Assembly (NCBI GenBank): GCA_902622595.1
Contig: CACNQM010000003.1
Span: 124,001 to 188,000 of the forward strand
DNA length: 64,000 bases
Reading direction: 5' to 3'
DNA from: an uncultured Bacteroidota bacterium
GTDB taxonomy: Bacteria; Bacteroidota; Bacteroidia; Flavobacteriales; Flavobacteriaceae
Shown: positions 7,850 to 16,134 of the stretch, piece by piece
How the letters are laid out: each line of letters opens with the position of its first letter
Numbering within the stretch: the first letter of the stretch is position 1
Position numbers and translations under genes: made by a program
The notes under the pieces: generated by a model
What the model saw: the letters and a program-made list of their open reading frames with translations, nothing else
The model's database searches: none
Told to the model about the DNA's origin: nothing

Positions 7850-8875
7850 CTAATATTGGTCAACTTCTATTTTTTCATCCATATTGGCAATTTCCCAAGC
7901 AGTGTGAAAGATTAATCTTGTTCTTTTAGTAAGTAGGTCATACCTTATCTTCTCAGCAGTGTCAGAAGGTTGGTGATAGTCTTCATGAGTTCCACTAAAA
8001 TAAAATATTACAGGTATATTATTTTTTGCAAAGTGCCAGTGATCACTTCTTTCATAAAATCTGTTAGGATCATCCCATGCATTGAACCTATAATCTAATT
8101 CAAGGTTTACAGTTCTATCATTAACCTCTTCAGAAGTTTTATGAAGCATTGTACTAAGTCTGTCTGTTCCTATTAAATATATGTACTCATCATTATTTGA
8201 GTTTCTAGTTGGGTCTGTTCTTCCAATCATATCAAGATTCAAATTTGTAATTGTATCATCAAGTGGATACAATGGGTTCTCTGAATAATATTTTGAACCA
8301 AGCAGCCCTTTTTCTTCAGCAGAGACATGAAGAATAACAATAGATCTTTTTGGTCTGTTTCCGTCTAATTCTGCAAGCTTAAATGCTTCTGCAATCTCTA
8401 ATAAAGCCATAGATCCGGACCCATCATCATCTGCTCCATTAAAAATCTCACCATTTTCAGTCCCAACATGATCAAGATGAGCAGTAAGAACAATATATTC
8501 ATTTGGGTAAGTATCTCCTTCAATTATTGCAGCAACGTTCTCTGTTTTGACCCAATCAATATTATCTTCATTTATATTATCAGGTCTTGTCACTTGTCTG
8601 CTCTGAAAGTCAACTAAAAATTTTTGAAAGTAATCTTCTGTATTTTCTGCTTTTATAATGTTATTTGATTTATAGAAGTCCCTGATAAATTCAACTGCCA
8701 GCTTTTGTCCTGGCTCACCTGTATTTCTCCCTTCAAATTTGTCAGAAGAGAACTCATAGATTAGATCAGATAATTCTTCCGAGGTAATTGTTTCAGCATA
8801 CTTGTCAGAAGCATTTTCTTGAGAGCAACCAACTGAGAGAGCTAAAATTAACAGTAGAGTATTAAACTTTTTCAT
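7850..8875 (-). CDS. M28-family metallo-aminopeptidase lipoprotein
   Basis: A 341 aa peptidase with a lipoprotein signal (lipobox LSVGC, Cys at about residue 17), so it is anchored in the envelope. The co-catalytic two-zinc site of family M28 is complete: His/Asp in TAHLDHVG, Asp in FNGADDDGSGS, Glu-Glu in SAEEKGLLGS, Asp in NLDMIGR and His in EDYHQPSDT. It should release N-terminal amino acids from peptides. Its start overlaps the end of the DUF3050 gene by 14 bp, so both are one transcript. It converges on the M14 peptidase gene; the 94 bp between them shows no convincing terminator. Confidence 0.92.
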   Translation of the reverse strand: MKKFNTLLLILALSVGCSQENASDKYAETITSEELSDLIYEFSSDKFEGRNTGEPGQKLAVEFIRDFYKSNNIIKAENTEDYFQKFLVDFQSRQVTRPDNINEDNIDWVKTENVAAIIEGDTYPNEYIVLTAHLDHVGTENGEIFNGADDDGSGSMALLEIAEAFKLAELDGNRPKRSIVILHVSAEEKGLLGSKYYSENPLYPLDDTITNLNLDMIGRTDPTRNSNNDEYIYLIGTDRLSTMLHKTSEEVNDRTVNLELDYRFNAWDDPNRFYERSDHWHFAKNNIPVIFYFSGTHEDYHQPSDTAEKIRYDLLTKRTRLIFHTAWEIANMDEKIEVDQY

Positions 8876-9641
8876 AATTATTTTTTCTTTGTTTTATTTC
8901 ATTTTCAATACCATCCCATAATGATATTCTGGCAAGTAGGGCTTCTTTTGATATCGAACTCGACTCGGATATCTTCTTGGCGTCATTGTTACATAAATAA
9001 GACAACATTTCCATTGACATTGGTCCATGCATATCACCATCTACCTCAATATGTCTTTTAAAGTAATAAATTAATTTGTTTAAGTCATTATTTTTAGCAT
9101 TTATTCCTTCAATCAATGGGATAAACATATCAGGAATCAAATCCTCTCTACCAAATGTAAATACTGAAGCAACTTCATGAATATTACCTCTTTTAATTAC
9201 GGAGAATGTAAATTTTAAAAAATTCTTTACGTATTCTTTAATATCTAATTTGTCAATATCCTCTTCAATTGACTCGAGTTTATTTAGTGAGTTGATATTA
9301 TTTAGAATTTCATCAGTGTCAAGCCCAAATTCTTGAATTGAGTTTATATACATTTCAAAATGAGACATTGGGTTAGCATTTTGGTCTTCATCTGTTTCTT
9401 CTCCTGCAACAATTTCATTAATTAATTTTGCTGTAGTGTTATTTTCGCTTGGGAACCATGGAAGTGAAGTTGAGGTTAATTTAATTTGAAGAAACTTCAA
9501 AAGAGACATGAAATCCCATACTGCATAAACATGTGCACTTGAGAAAATTTTTAGATCTTCAACATCTTTAATATTATTGTATAAAGAGTGATTTCTAAGT
9601 TTATCTTTTAATGGTTCAAGTTCTTGGGCAATATTATTCAT
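8862..9641 (-). CDS. DUF3050 family protein (heme oxygenase-like fold)
   Basis: A 259 aa all-helical soluble protein matching DUF3050, a family placed among the heme oxygenase/TENA-like helical folds. Visible family features are the N-terminal LRNHSLY segment, SSAHVYAVWDFMSLLKFLQ around residue 35, MSHFEMYINSIQEFG near residue 95, and YYFKRHIEVDGDMHGPMS near residue 190. The repeated His/Glu positions could bind a di-iron cofactor as in related HDO-type oxidases; this is inference. No signal peptide is present. A TATATTTG box lies about 18 nt before the start. It is co-transcribed with the M28 peptidase. Confidence 0.85.
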   Translation of the reverse strand: MNNIAQELEPLKDKLRNHSLYNNIKDVEDLKIFSSAHVYAVWDFMSLLKFLQIKLTSTSLPWFPSENNTTAKLINEIVAGEETDEDQNANPMSHFEMYINSIQEFGLDTDEILNNINSLNKLESIEEDIDKLDIKEYVKNFLKFTFSVIKRGNIHEVASVFTFGREDLIPDMFIPLIEGINAKNNDLNKLIYYFKRHIEVDGDMHGPMSMEMLSYLCNNDAKKISESSSISKEALLARISLWDGIENEIKQRKNNYEKV

Positions 9642-9687
9642 TCGAAGTATTTTGGCCTCAAATATAAATAATAATTAAATTCAACGA

Positions 9688-10272
9688 ATGGATCAAATAT
9701 TATTGTTTTTTATATCATCATTAGCACTCACCATGATGCCTGGTCCAGATATCTTATTTGTTATTAATCAGAGCCTTGAAGATAGAAGATCAGGACTTTT
9801 AGTTGCATTTGGGTTATGTTCTGGTCTAATTGTCCACACTCTAGTATTAGCATTTGGGTTGTCAGCTATTATTGAGCAAAATAATAATGTAATTATATTC
9901 TTCAAATACTTTGGGTCTGCTTATCTATTTTATTTAGCTTTTCAAGAATTTAAAAAAAATAGGGCAATAAATGTTAGACAGAAAGAAAACTTTTATTTAA
10001 GAGGAGTTTTTATGAATCTAATAAACCCAAAAGTGCTAATTTTCTTTTTGGCATATTTCCCCAATTTTCTTTTTTCAGATACTATTTCTACATCATATCA
10101 ATTTATTATTCTTGGAGCTATATTTATATTACAAGCATTAATAATATTTGCAATGGTTTCACTTACATCTAATAGATTAATCTCAATATTAAATGTTGAT
10201 GCTAATAATAAAAAAATAGTTTATTTAAAGTCATTTATTTTTGTTTTAATAGGTATGTCAATCCTGCTTTAG
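9688..10272 (+). CDS. LysE/RhtB-family amino acid exporter
   Basis: A 194 aa inner-membrane protein with about six hydrophobic segments spread over its length. The N-terminal family signature MMPGPDILFVINQSLEDRRSG (residues about 16-36) is the classic LysE/RhtB motif, and LRGVFMNLINPKVLIFFLAYFP near residue 110 is the second one. These carriers export amino acids or homoserine lactone-like compounds by proton antiport. The substrate cannot be told from sequence. It stands alone, divergent from the DUF3050 gene and 56 bp before guaB. Confidence 0.92.
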   Translation: MDQILLFFISSLALTMMPGPDILFVINQSLEDRRSGLLVAFGLCSGLIVHTLVLAFGLSAIIEQNNNVIIFFKYFGSAYLFYLAFQEFKKNRAINVRQKENFYLRGVFMNLINPKVLIFFLAYFPNFLFSDTISTSYQFIILGAIFILQALIIFAMVSLTSNRLISILNVDANNKKIVYLKSFIFVLIGMSILL

Positions 10273-10291
10273 CATAGTATATTTTAATTTG

Positions 10292-10299
10292 TATATTTG
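10292..10299 (+). promoter_or_regulatory. -7 box upstream of guaB
   Basis: TATATTTG matches the Bacteroidota -7 consensus and lies 29 nt before the guaB ATG. A -33 TTG is not evident at the normal distance. It probably drives guaB and the two folding-factor genes behind it. Confidence 0.5.
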
Positions 10300-10328
10300 C
10301 ATGCAATTAGTTTATAATTAATTGCGCT

Positions 10329-11804
10329 ATGATAAAATCTAAATTTGTTGGAGAGGGGTTAACTTACGAGGATGTTCTTCTTGTCCCTGCTTTTTCAAAA
10401 ATTCTTCCTTCAGATGTTTCGCTTCAAACAAGATTCAGTAAGAACATAAACTTGAATGTTCCAATTGTTTCAGCTGCTATGGATACTGTTACCGAGAGTA
10501 AAATGGCAATTGCTATTGCCAGTGAAGGTGGTATTGGCGTTATCCATAAAAATATGTCCATAGAAGATCAAGCAAATGAGGTTAGATTAGTTAAGAGAGC
10601 AGAATCAGGGATGATAATTGATCCTGTTACATTAGACTCGGATTCATTGGTTATTGATGCTAAAAATTCTATGAAAAAGTATAAAATTGGAGGTATTCCA
10701 ATTGTTTCAAAAACAGGAAAATTAGTTGGAATAGTAACCAATCGGGATTTAAGATTTGAAAAAGATAACTTAAAAAAATTATCACAGGTTATGACTAATA
10801 AAAATTTAATTACGGCTAAGGCGGGTACATCTATGTCACAGGCCGAAGAAATTCTTCAAACTTATAAGATTGAAAAATTACCAGTTGTTGATGAAAGAGG
10901 AATACTTATTGGTCTTATCACATTTAGGGATATTAACAAACACTCAGAGAAACCAACTTCAAATAAAGATAAACTTGGTAGATTAATGGTAGCAGCAGCG
11001 ATTGGAACAGATAAAGATTTTAAAAAAAGAGCTGAACATTTAATTAAATCAGGAGTTGATGCACTTGTAGTTGACACTGCCCATGCCCATTCTAGTAAGG
11101 TGGGAGATGTTCTGAAAGTCTTAAAGGACAAATTTAATGGAGTTGATATTGTAGTTGGGAACATTGCAACTGCAGATGCAGCAAATTATTTGAAGGATAA
11201 TGGTGCGGATGGTATAAAGGTTGGTATTGGTCCAGGTTCAATATGTACAACAAGAGTAGTTGCAGGTGTAGGCTACCCTCAGTTATCTGCAGTTTTAGAA
11301 GTATCAAGTGCATTAAAAGATTCAAAAATACCTTTGATTGCTGATGGTGGTATAAGATATACCGGAGATATTTCAAAGGCTATTGCAGCAGGAGCTGATT
11401 CTGTTATGCTTGGATCTCTTTTAGCTGGTACTGAAGAATCACCTGGAGAAACTATTATTTATGATGGTAGAAAATTTAAGACTTACAGAGGTATGGGGTC
11501 TGTTGAGGCTATGCAAAAAGGAAGTAAGGATAGGTATTTTCAATCAGAAAAATCAGATAAGAAAAAATTAGTACCTGAGGGGATAGTTGGAAGAGTACCA
11601 TACAAAGGACAGCTAAATGAAAGTATACATCAATTTATTGGTGGCCTTAGATCTGGTATGGGTTATTGTGGAACAAAAGATATACCTTCATTAAAAAAAT
11701 CTTCAAAATTTGTCAAGATTACTGGTTCCGGAATTAGAGAGAGTCATCCTCACAATGTTTCAATTACAAAAGAGGCCCCTAACTATAGCCCACCAAAAAT
11801 ATAA
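10329..11804 (+). CDS. guaB: Inosine-5'-monophosphate dehydrogenase
   Basis: GuaB oxidises IMP to XMP with NAD+, the committed step of GMP synthesis. The 491 aa length is typical. After the N-terminal barrel strands ([14 protein letters not shown]) a pair of CBS domains occupies about residues 95-205. The barrel resumes with the catalytic-loop cysteine in [15 protein letters not shown] near residue 300, the phosphate-binding [10 protein letters not shown], and the flap region with [11 protein letters not shown]. No truncation is visible. The next gene begins two bases after its stop, so purine synthesis and periplasmic folding factors share a transcript, a known flavobacterial arrangement. 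Confidence 0.97.
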   Translation: MIKSKFVGEGLTYEDVLLVPAFSKILPSDVSLQTRFSKNINLNVPIVSAAMDTVTESKMAIAIASEGGIGVIHKNMSIEDQANEVRLVKRAESGMIIDPVTLDSDSLVIDAKNSMKKYKIGGIPIVSKTGKLVGIVTNRDLRFEKDNLKKLSQVMTNKNLITAKAGTSMSQAEEILQTYKIEKLPVVDERGILIGLITFRDINKHSEKPTSNKDKLGRLMVAAAIGTDKDFKKRAEHLIKSGVDALVVDTAHAHSSKVGDVLKVLKDKFNGVDIVVGNIATADAANYLKDNGADGIKVGIGPGSICTTRVVAGVGYPQLSAVLEVSSALKDSKIPLIADGGIRYTGDISKAIAAGADSVMLGSLLAGTEESPGETIIYDGRKFKTYRGMGSVEAMQKGSKDRYFQSEKSDKKKLVPEGIVGRVPYKGQLNESIHQFIGGLRSGMGYCGTKDIPSLKKSSKFVKITGSGIRESHPHNVSITKEAPNYSPPKI

Positions 11805-11806
11805 CT

Positions 11807-12646
11807 TTGAAAAGACTAATTATAACAACATTGTTATGCCTTTTTTTAGAAAGTTGCTCAAACTTTTCTAATAATGATTCTAATAATCTCGTAGCCAGGG
11901 CTGGGGAAAACTTTTTATATGAAGATGATCTACCTAATTATGTATCAAGTGATGACAGTTTAATTAAAATTTCAAATTTTATTGAAACCTGGGCAAAAGA
12001 AAAAGTTTTATATGATTTATCGATCATTAATTTGTCACAATCTAAAAGAGCTGAAATTGACGAGCTCATCAATAATTATAGAGTTGATCTATATATTAAC
12101 TCCTACAAAGATTTAATAGTAAACTCTAGAATTGATTCTATAGTGACAAATGAGCAAATAGACTCATTTTACACTATGAATTCAAACAATTTTAAGCTTA
12201 ATGAAAATCTTGTAAAATACAGATATATAAAGGTTCCTGATGATAATATTAATATTAATAGAATAAGAAGATACATTGTACGTATGGGTGAACAAGATAG
12301 ATACTTTTTAGATTCACTAAATTTTCAATTTGCAGATCTAAAACTTGACGATTCAATTTGGTTTACTGAAAGAGATGTCATTGCTTCAATCAATTTTATA
12401 AATCAAAATAATAAGTCTAAATATTTCATAAAAGATAGACTATTTACTGTAGATGAGTTTAACTATACTAATTTTTTTATAATTGATGACATGTTAAAAT
12501 CAGGAAATATTCCACCAAAATCTTATCTTTATGATAGAATTAAGTCAACAATTATAAATCAAAGAAAATTAGAAATTCTTAAGAGTATAAATAAAGAAAT
12601 TTTAAATGATGCACTTAAATCAAGGAAATATGAAGTTTATAAATAG
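11807..12646 (+). CDS. SurA-like periplasmic lipoprotein without clear PPIase domain
   Basis: A 279 aa lipoprotein (signal peptide with lipobox FLESC, Cys at about residue 17) translated from a TTG start two bases after guaB; no better start exists in frame. After the anchor comes a helical region with KISNFIETWAKEKVLYDLSIINL that resembles the N-terminal chaperone module of SurA/PpiC proteins. I see no good parvulin domain; LVKYRYIKVPDDN may be its remnant. Its place directly before a genuine SurA-like gene, with a 17 bp overlap, suggests a partner role in outer-membrane protein folding. Function is inferred from context. Confidence 0.75.
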   Translation: MKRLIITTLLCLFLESCSNFSNNDSNNLVARAGENFLYEDDLPNYVSSDDSLIKISNFIETWAKEKVLYDLSIINLSQSKRAEIDELINNYRVDLYINSYKDLIVNSRIDSIVTNEQIDSFYTMNSNNFKLNENLVKYRYIKVPDDNININRIRRYIVRMGEQDRYFLDSLNFQFADLKLDDSIWFTERDVIASINFINQNNKSKYFIKDRLFTVDEFNYTNFFIIDDMLKSGNIPPKSYLYDRIKSTIINQRKLEILKSINKEILNDALKSRKYEVYK

Positions 12647-13976
12647 TCTATTATTTTTATTAATTTTTCAGTTTTCATTTACACAGGAAAAAATTAAAGT
12701 TGATGGAATATCATCAGTAGTTGGTGATTTTATAATACTGGACTCTGATATTGATAAAGTTTTAATTGATATGGAATCTCAAGGTCTTTCTACCAGAGGT
12801 GTTTCAAAATGTCAGCTTTTAGGTAAACTAATGGAAGATAAACTTTATGCTCATCATGCAATTCAAGACAGTCTTGAACTATCAGATAATGAAATTTATG
12901 ATTATGTTGACAGACAGCTTGAGTATTTTACAGAACAGCTCGGTGGAATTGAAAAAGTATTAGAATTTTATAATAAAAGAGATGAGCTTTCATTTAGAGA
13001 CGAACTTTTTGAAATAAATAAGACTCAAAGACTATCTGAGATGATGCAAGAATCAATCGTAGAAAAAGTAGAGATTACTCCAGAGGAAGTAAGACAGTTT
13101 TTTCAAGCTATTCCAAAAATAGATCTACCAGTATTTGGTACTGAGCTAGAAATTGCTCAGATTGTTGTTGAGCCAAAAGTGTCTGAAGAAGAAAATCAAA
13201 GAATTGTTGATCAACTTAAATTATTTAGAGAGGATATCCTTGAAGGTGGAATGAGTTTTGCTTCAAAGGCTTTACTTTATTCGCAAGATCCTGGTTCTAG
13301 AAGCAAGGGTGGAAAGTATACACTAAATAGGAAGAAACCTAGGATGGCAAAAGAATTTAGAGATGTTGCCTTTAGTTTAAGAGAAGGTGAAATATCTCAA
13401 CCATTTAGAACTGAATTTGGATGGCACATCTTAGCTGTTGATAATATTAGAGGTCAAGAAATTGACATTCGTCATATTTTATTAATTCCAAAAATTTCTG
13501 ACGATGAATTAAAATCAGCAAAAGAGAAAATTGATAATATTAGAGATAGAATATCTTCTGGTGAAATTACTTTTGCAGATGCAGCTTTAAGATTCTCAGA
13601 TGAAAAGCAAACTAGATTGAATGGGGGAGTACTAATTAATCCAACTACCAATGATACAAGATTTGAGTTAACAAAAATGGATCCATTATTATATTCACAA
13701 GTAAAGGACCTTAATGATAATGAGATGAGTATGCCTCTTTTAGATAACTCTGACAATAGTGTCTCAAAATATAAAATTTTAAAAATTTCAAATAGGTTTG
13801 ACGAGCATGTTGCGGACTTCTCTAAAGATTATGTAAAAATTAAAGAGCTTGCTCTCACTGAAAAACAACTTAAGACAATTAAGAAGTGGATGGAAGAAAA
13901 AATAACTGACACATTTATCAATGTAAACCCTGATAGTAGCTACTGTAACTTCGCTTATAATTGGAAAAAAGAATAA
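12630..13976 (+). CDS. surA: SurA-like peptidyl-prolyl isomerase/chaperone
   Basis: A 448 aa periplasmic chaperone for outer-membrane proteins. The ORF track starts at 12606, but the second ATG at 12630 gives a clean signal peptide (MKFINSLLFLLIFQFSFTQ) and has AAGGAAAT in front, so I use it. A SurA N-terminal helical domain covers about residues 20-165 (GISSVVGDFIILDSDID). Two parvulin domains follow: the first around ELEIAQIVVEP to EFGWHILAVDN, the second around DIRHILLIPK. The first carries the better conserved core (LYSQDPGSRSKGG and FGWHIL). It overlaps the previous lipoprotein gene and abuts the convergent crtZ stop. Confidence 0.9.
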   Translation: MKFINSLLFLLIFQFSFTQEKIKVDGISSVVGDFIILDSDIDKVLIDMESQGLSTRGVSKCQLLGKLMEDKLYAHHAIQDSLELSDNEIYDYVDRQLEYFTEQLGGIEKVLEFYNKRDELSFRDELFEINKTQRLSEMMQESIVEKVEITPEEVRQFFQAIPKIDLPVFGTELEIAQIVVEPKVSEEENQRIVDQLKLFREDILEGGMSFASKALLYSQDPGSRSKGGKYTLNRKKPRMAKEFRDVAFSLREGEISQPFRTEFGWHILAVDNIRGQEIDIRHILLIPKISDDELKSAKEKIDNIRDRISSGEITFADAALRFSDEKQTRLNGGVLINPTTNDTRFELTKMDPLLYSQVKDLNDNEMSMPLLDNSDNSVSKYKILKISNRFDEHVADFSKDYVKIKELALTEKQLKTIKKWMEEKITDTFINVNPDSSYCNFAYNWKKE

Positions 13977-14420
13977 CTATTTAAAATATTTCCAAGGGAC
14001 TATTAGCATTCCAAAACACTCTCCGCCATCTTTATTTATATTTTTATGATGAATTTTATGTGCTCTTCTTACACCTCTAGCATACTTATTGTCAATATTT
14101 CTTAAAAATTTAAATCTTTGGTGAATAAAAACATCATGAACGATAAAATAAGCTAATCCGTAAAGCCCTATTCCTATTGCAATTGGTAGTCCAAGCCAAA
14201 AGCCTTGTCCCCACATAATAACAAAACTTACACTTAAAAAAGCATAGAAAAAAAAGAAAAGATCATTTCTCTCAAACCATGATTTATGATCTTTTTTGTG
14301 ATGATCTTTATGAAGAATCCAAAGTGGTCCGTGCATAATATACTTATGGTTAAACCAAGCTGTAAACTCGGTTACAATAAATGTTATTATGAGAGTAAAA
14401 ATCCAAATAATTATATCCAT
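13977..14420 (-). CDS. crtZ: Beta-carotene hydroxylase
   Basis: CrtZ is a membrane di-iron enzyme that adds 3-hydroxyl groups to the beta-rings of carotenoids, turning beta-carotene into zeaxanthin. The 147 aa protein is mostly membrane helices and carries the four histidine clusters of the fatty-acid-hydroxylase superfamily: HKYIMHG, HKDHHK, HDVFIHQRF and HKIHHKN. Length and motif order fit bacterial CrtZ. It overlaps the 3' end of crtB by 10 bp, so the two are translated together. Other carotenoid genes (crtI, crtY) are not in the window. Confidence 0.94.
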   Translation of the reverse strand: MDIIIWIFTLIITFIVTEFTAWFNHKYIMHGPLWILHKDHHKKDHKSWFERNDLFFFFYAFLSVSFVIMWGQGFWLGLPIAIGIGLYGLAYFIVHDVFIHQRFKFLRNIDNKYARGVRRAHKIHHKNINKDGGECFGMLIVPWKYFK

Positions 14421-15259
14421 TGAATAAGATTTAATTGATATTTAACATATGATCTCGCAATTACAACAAACTTTTGGAAGTTATGAATTCTAACTCTTTT
14501 TTTAACAATATTTTCAGATGAAATTCTTTTTAACTTTTTTAATAGTTTAAAATAATATCTGTAAGCAATGTATACTGCAAACTTTGAATTTTTTGGAAGT
14601 CTTACAATACCTTTAATGGCATTTTTAAAATCTTCTTCAATTTCAGATATTATCTCTCTTTTTGACTCTTCATTAAAATTATTCATATCTACATTTGGAA
14701 AATATACCCTATTTAAAATTTTGGAATCATCTTTCAAGTCTCTTAAAAAATTTACTTTTTGAAACGCTGAACCTAATGATATCGCAAAAGGACTAAGTTC
14801 ATTATACTTTTTCTCAGATCCGTTAACAAATACTTTTAGACACATTAATCCCACTACATCAGCTGAACCATATATATACTTTTTATACTCTTCAACCGAA
14901 TCATATTCTTTTTTTTCTAAATCCATTTTCATACTATCTAAAAAAGAACTAATAAGATTTTTAGGAATAGAGTATTTATTAACAGTAAACTGAAACGAAT
15001 TAAGAATTGGGTTTAGACTTATTTTATTATCTATACTTCTCCACAATTCCTTCTCAAACTCGCTAAGTAATTCTTTCTTTGGAAACTCATGAAATGTATC
15101 AACAATTTCATCAGCAAGTCTGACAAACCCATATATATTAAAAATATCTTGTCTAATAGATTTTGAAAGAAGATTACTTGAGAAATAAAATGATGTACTA
15201 TATCTTTTTATCACTAATTTACTAGAGTCACTTGATACCTTATCAAAAATTGATTTCAT
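14411..15259 (-). CDS. crtB: Phytoene synthase
   Basis: CrtB joins two geranylgeranyl diphosphates head-to-head to phytoene, the first committed step of C40 carotenoids. The 282 aa protein has the N-terminal RYSTSFYFSS signature, the first Asp-rich motif in RLADEIVDTF (about residue 47) and the second in NFLRDLKDDS followed by RVYFP (about residue 170). It is the first gene of a crtB-crtZ pair. A TATTTTTG -7 box ends only 4 nt before the ATG, with a TTG 16 bp further up, so the message is probably leaderless. It diverges from the unknown gene at 15307. Confidence 0.94.
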   Translation of the reverse strand: MKSIFDKVSSDSSKLVIKRYSTSFYFSSNLLSKSIRQDIFNIYGFVRLADEIVDTFHEFPKKELLSEFEKELWRSIDNKISLNPILNSFQFTVNKYSIPKNLISSFLDSMKMDLEKKEYDSVEEYKKYIYGSADVVGLMCLKVFVNGSEKKYNELSPFAISLGSAFQKVNFLRDLKDDSKILNRVYFPNVDMNNFNEESKREIISEIEEDFKNAIKGIVRLPKNSKFAVYIAYRYYFKLLKKLKRISSENIVKKRVRIHNFQKFVVIARSYVKYQLNLIQWI

Positions 15260-15263
15260 AATA

Positions 15264-15271
15264 CAAAAATA
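15264..15271 (-). promoter_or_regulatory. -7 box of crtBZ promoter
   Basis: Read on the minus strand, TATTTTTG ends 4 nt before the crtB ATG, and a TTG lies 16 bp upstream. Transcription would begin at or near the start codon. Confidence 0.6.
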
Positions 15272-15294
15272 ACTAAAAAGAGTAAATCAATTCA

Positions 15295-15302
15295 TATCTT
15301 TG
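15295..15302 (+). promoter_or_regulatory. -7 box of the 15307 gene
   Basis: TATCTTTG ends 4 nt before the ATG at 15307, mirroring the crtB box at the other end of the same 47 bp intergenic region. No -33 TTG is visible. Confidence 0.5.
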
Positions 15303-15306
15303 ATTT

Positions 15307-16098
15307 ATGGAAAAAACTTTATTGTATCATTACACGTCACTTTCACACCTTATTGAAATTTTTAAAACAGGTAAATTACTTACTTCACAGACTGAAAAGA
15401 TGCTTAAAGTAAAAAAACCAGGTCTTTGGTTTACTACTAACTCTAAATGGGAATATTCAGCATTTAAAAGGTTCAATGATGGTAAAAAGGAATTTGATTT
15501 AAATACTCCTGAGGAATTTGAAAAATATATTGGTTGTGCAAGACTAGTGACCAACTTAAATTCTCTATTTGTAACTTTTGCTAAGTATAAGCATAAATCT
15601 AAGGTCAATCCTTTATTATGGGATAAAATGGCTGAGATTGGTAAATCAAAAGGAGCGAATCCAACTGAATGGTATGCAACATTCAGTCCAATGAGTATTA
15701 ATAACCTTGATATAGAAGTTTATGAGGGGGGTGAATGGTTTAAATTAAAAAAAGAAAATGGAGAATTTGACTCAGACCTTTTTAACAGGAGTCTTGAAAA
15801 AACTTTTGTTTTCAAGAAAGGAAAAGAGATGGAAGAAAAGATGATAAAAGAAGTCGAATTAAATAAAGAGAAAGATAATCTAAATATTGAAAAACCAATT
15901 GAGGAGAAAGTTGAGCCAGTGGTTGAGGAGAAAGCTGAGCCAGTGGTTGAGGAGAAAGCTGAGCCGGTGGTTGAGGAGAAAGTTAAGCCAGTAGTAGATG
16001 AGAAATCTGATGAATTGATTGAGGATAAAAAGAAATTAGAGACAGCAAAATCAAAAGGGATATTATCTAGAGTTAGGAATTTCATTAAAAGAAAATAA
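15307..16098 (+). CDS. Unknown protein with LYHYTS N-terminal domain and EPVVEEKA repeat tail
   Basis: I cannot name this 263 aa protein. Residues 1-175 form a compact domain starting LLYHYTSLSHLIEIFKTGKL, then LWFTTNSKWEYSAFKRF and FVTFAKYK, and ending WYATFSP and EVYEGGEWFKL. The opening Y-H-[YF]-T-S...L...I...G.L pattern recalls DUF2971/DarT-like and other ADP-ribosyltransferase-fold proteins, a resemblance only. Residues about 176-245 are a charged, probably extended tail including about four copies of an eight-residue repeat (EKxEPVVE), and the C-terminus is basic (RVRNFIKRK). No signal peptide or membrane segment is visible. The gene stands alone between crtB and a Gfo/Idh gene. Confidence 0.7.
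   Translation: MEKTLLYHYTSLSHLIEIFKTGKLLTSQTEKMLKVKKPGLWFTTNSKWEYSAFKRFNDGKKEFDLNTPEEFEKYIGCARLVTNLNSLFVTFAKYKHKSKVNPLLWDKMAEIGKSKGANPTEWYATFSPMSINNLDIEVYEGGEWFKLKKENGEFDSDLFNRSLEKTFVFKKGKEMEEKMIKEVELNKEKDNLNIEKPIEEKVEPVVEEKAEPVVEEKAEPVVEEKVKPVVDEKSDELIEDKKKLETAKSKGILSRVRNFIKRK
15901..15996 (+). repeat. Four in-frame copies of a 24-bp tandem repeat
   Basis: Units of the form gaggagaaagctgagccagt plus ggtt are repeated four times with a few substitutions and no indels, encoding EEKxEPVV. Because it is in frame, copy-number change would lengthen or shorten the tail by eight residues without a frameshift. Confidence 0.9.
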
Positions 16099-16134
16099 AA
16101 AAGTACTCTAATTAAAATTCACTTCAGTTAACAT

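Noticed and set aside
13977-15259. Complete carotenoid cluster
   Set aside because: Only crtB and crtZ are present; crtI, crtY and rhodopsin genes are not in the flanking sequence.
15901-15996. Short CRISPR array
   Set aside because: The 24-bp units are directly contiguous without spacers and are in frame in a coding sequence.
15720-16085. 121-aa minus-strand ORF with FSSTTGSA repeats
   Set aside because: The repeats are simply the reverse complement of the EPVVEEKA coding repeats; the plus frame starts properly and has a promoter box.
15307-16098. DarT-type toxin-antitoxin module
   Set aside because: No macrodomain antitoxin gene is adjacent, and the resemblance is limited to the opening motif.
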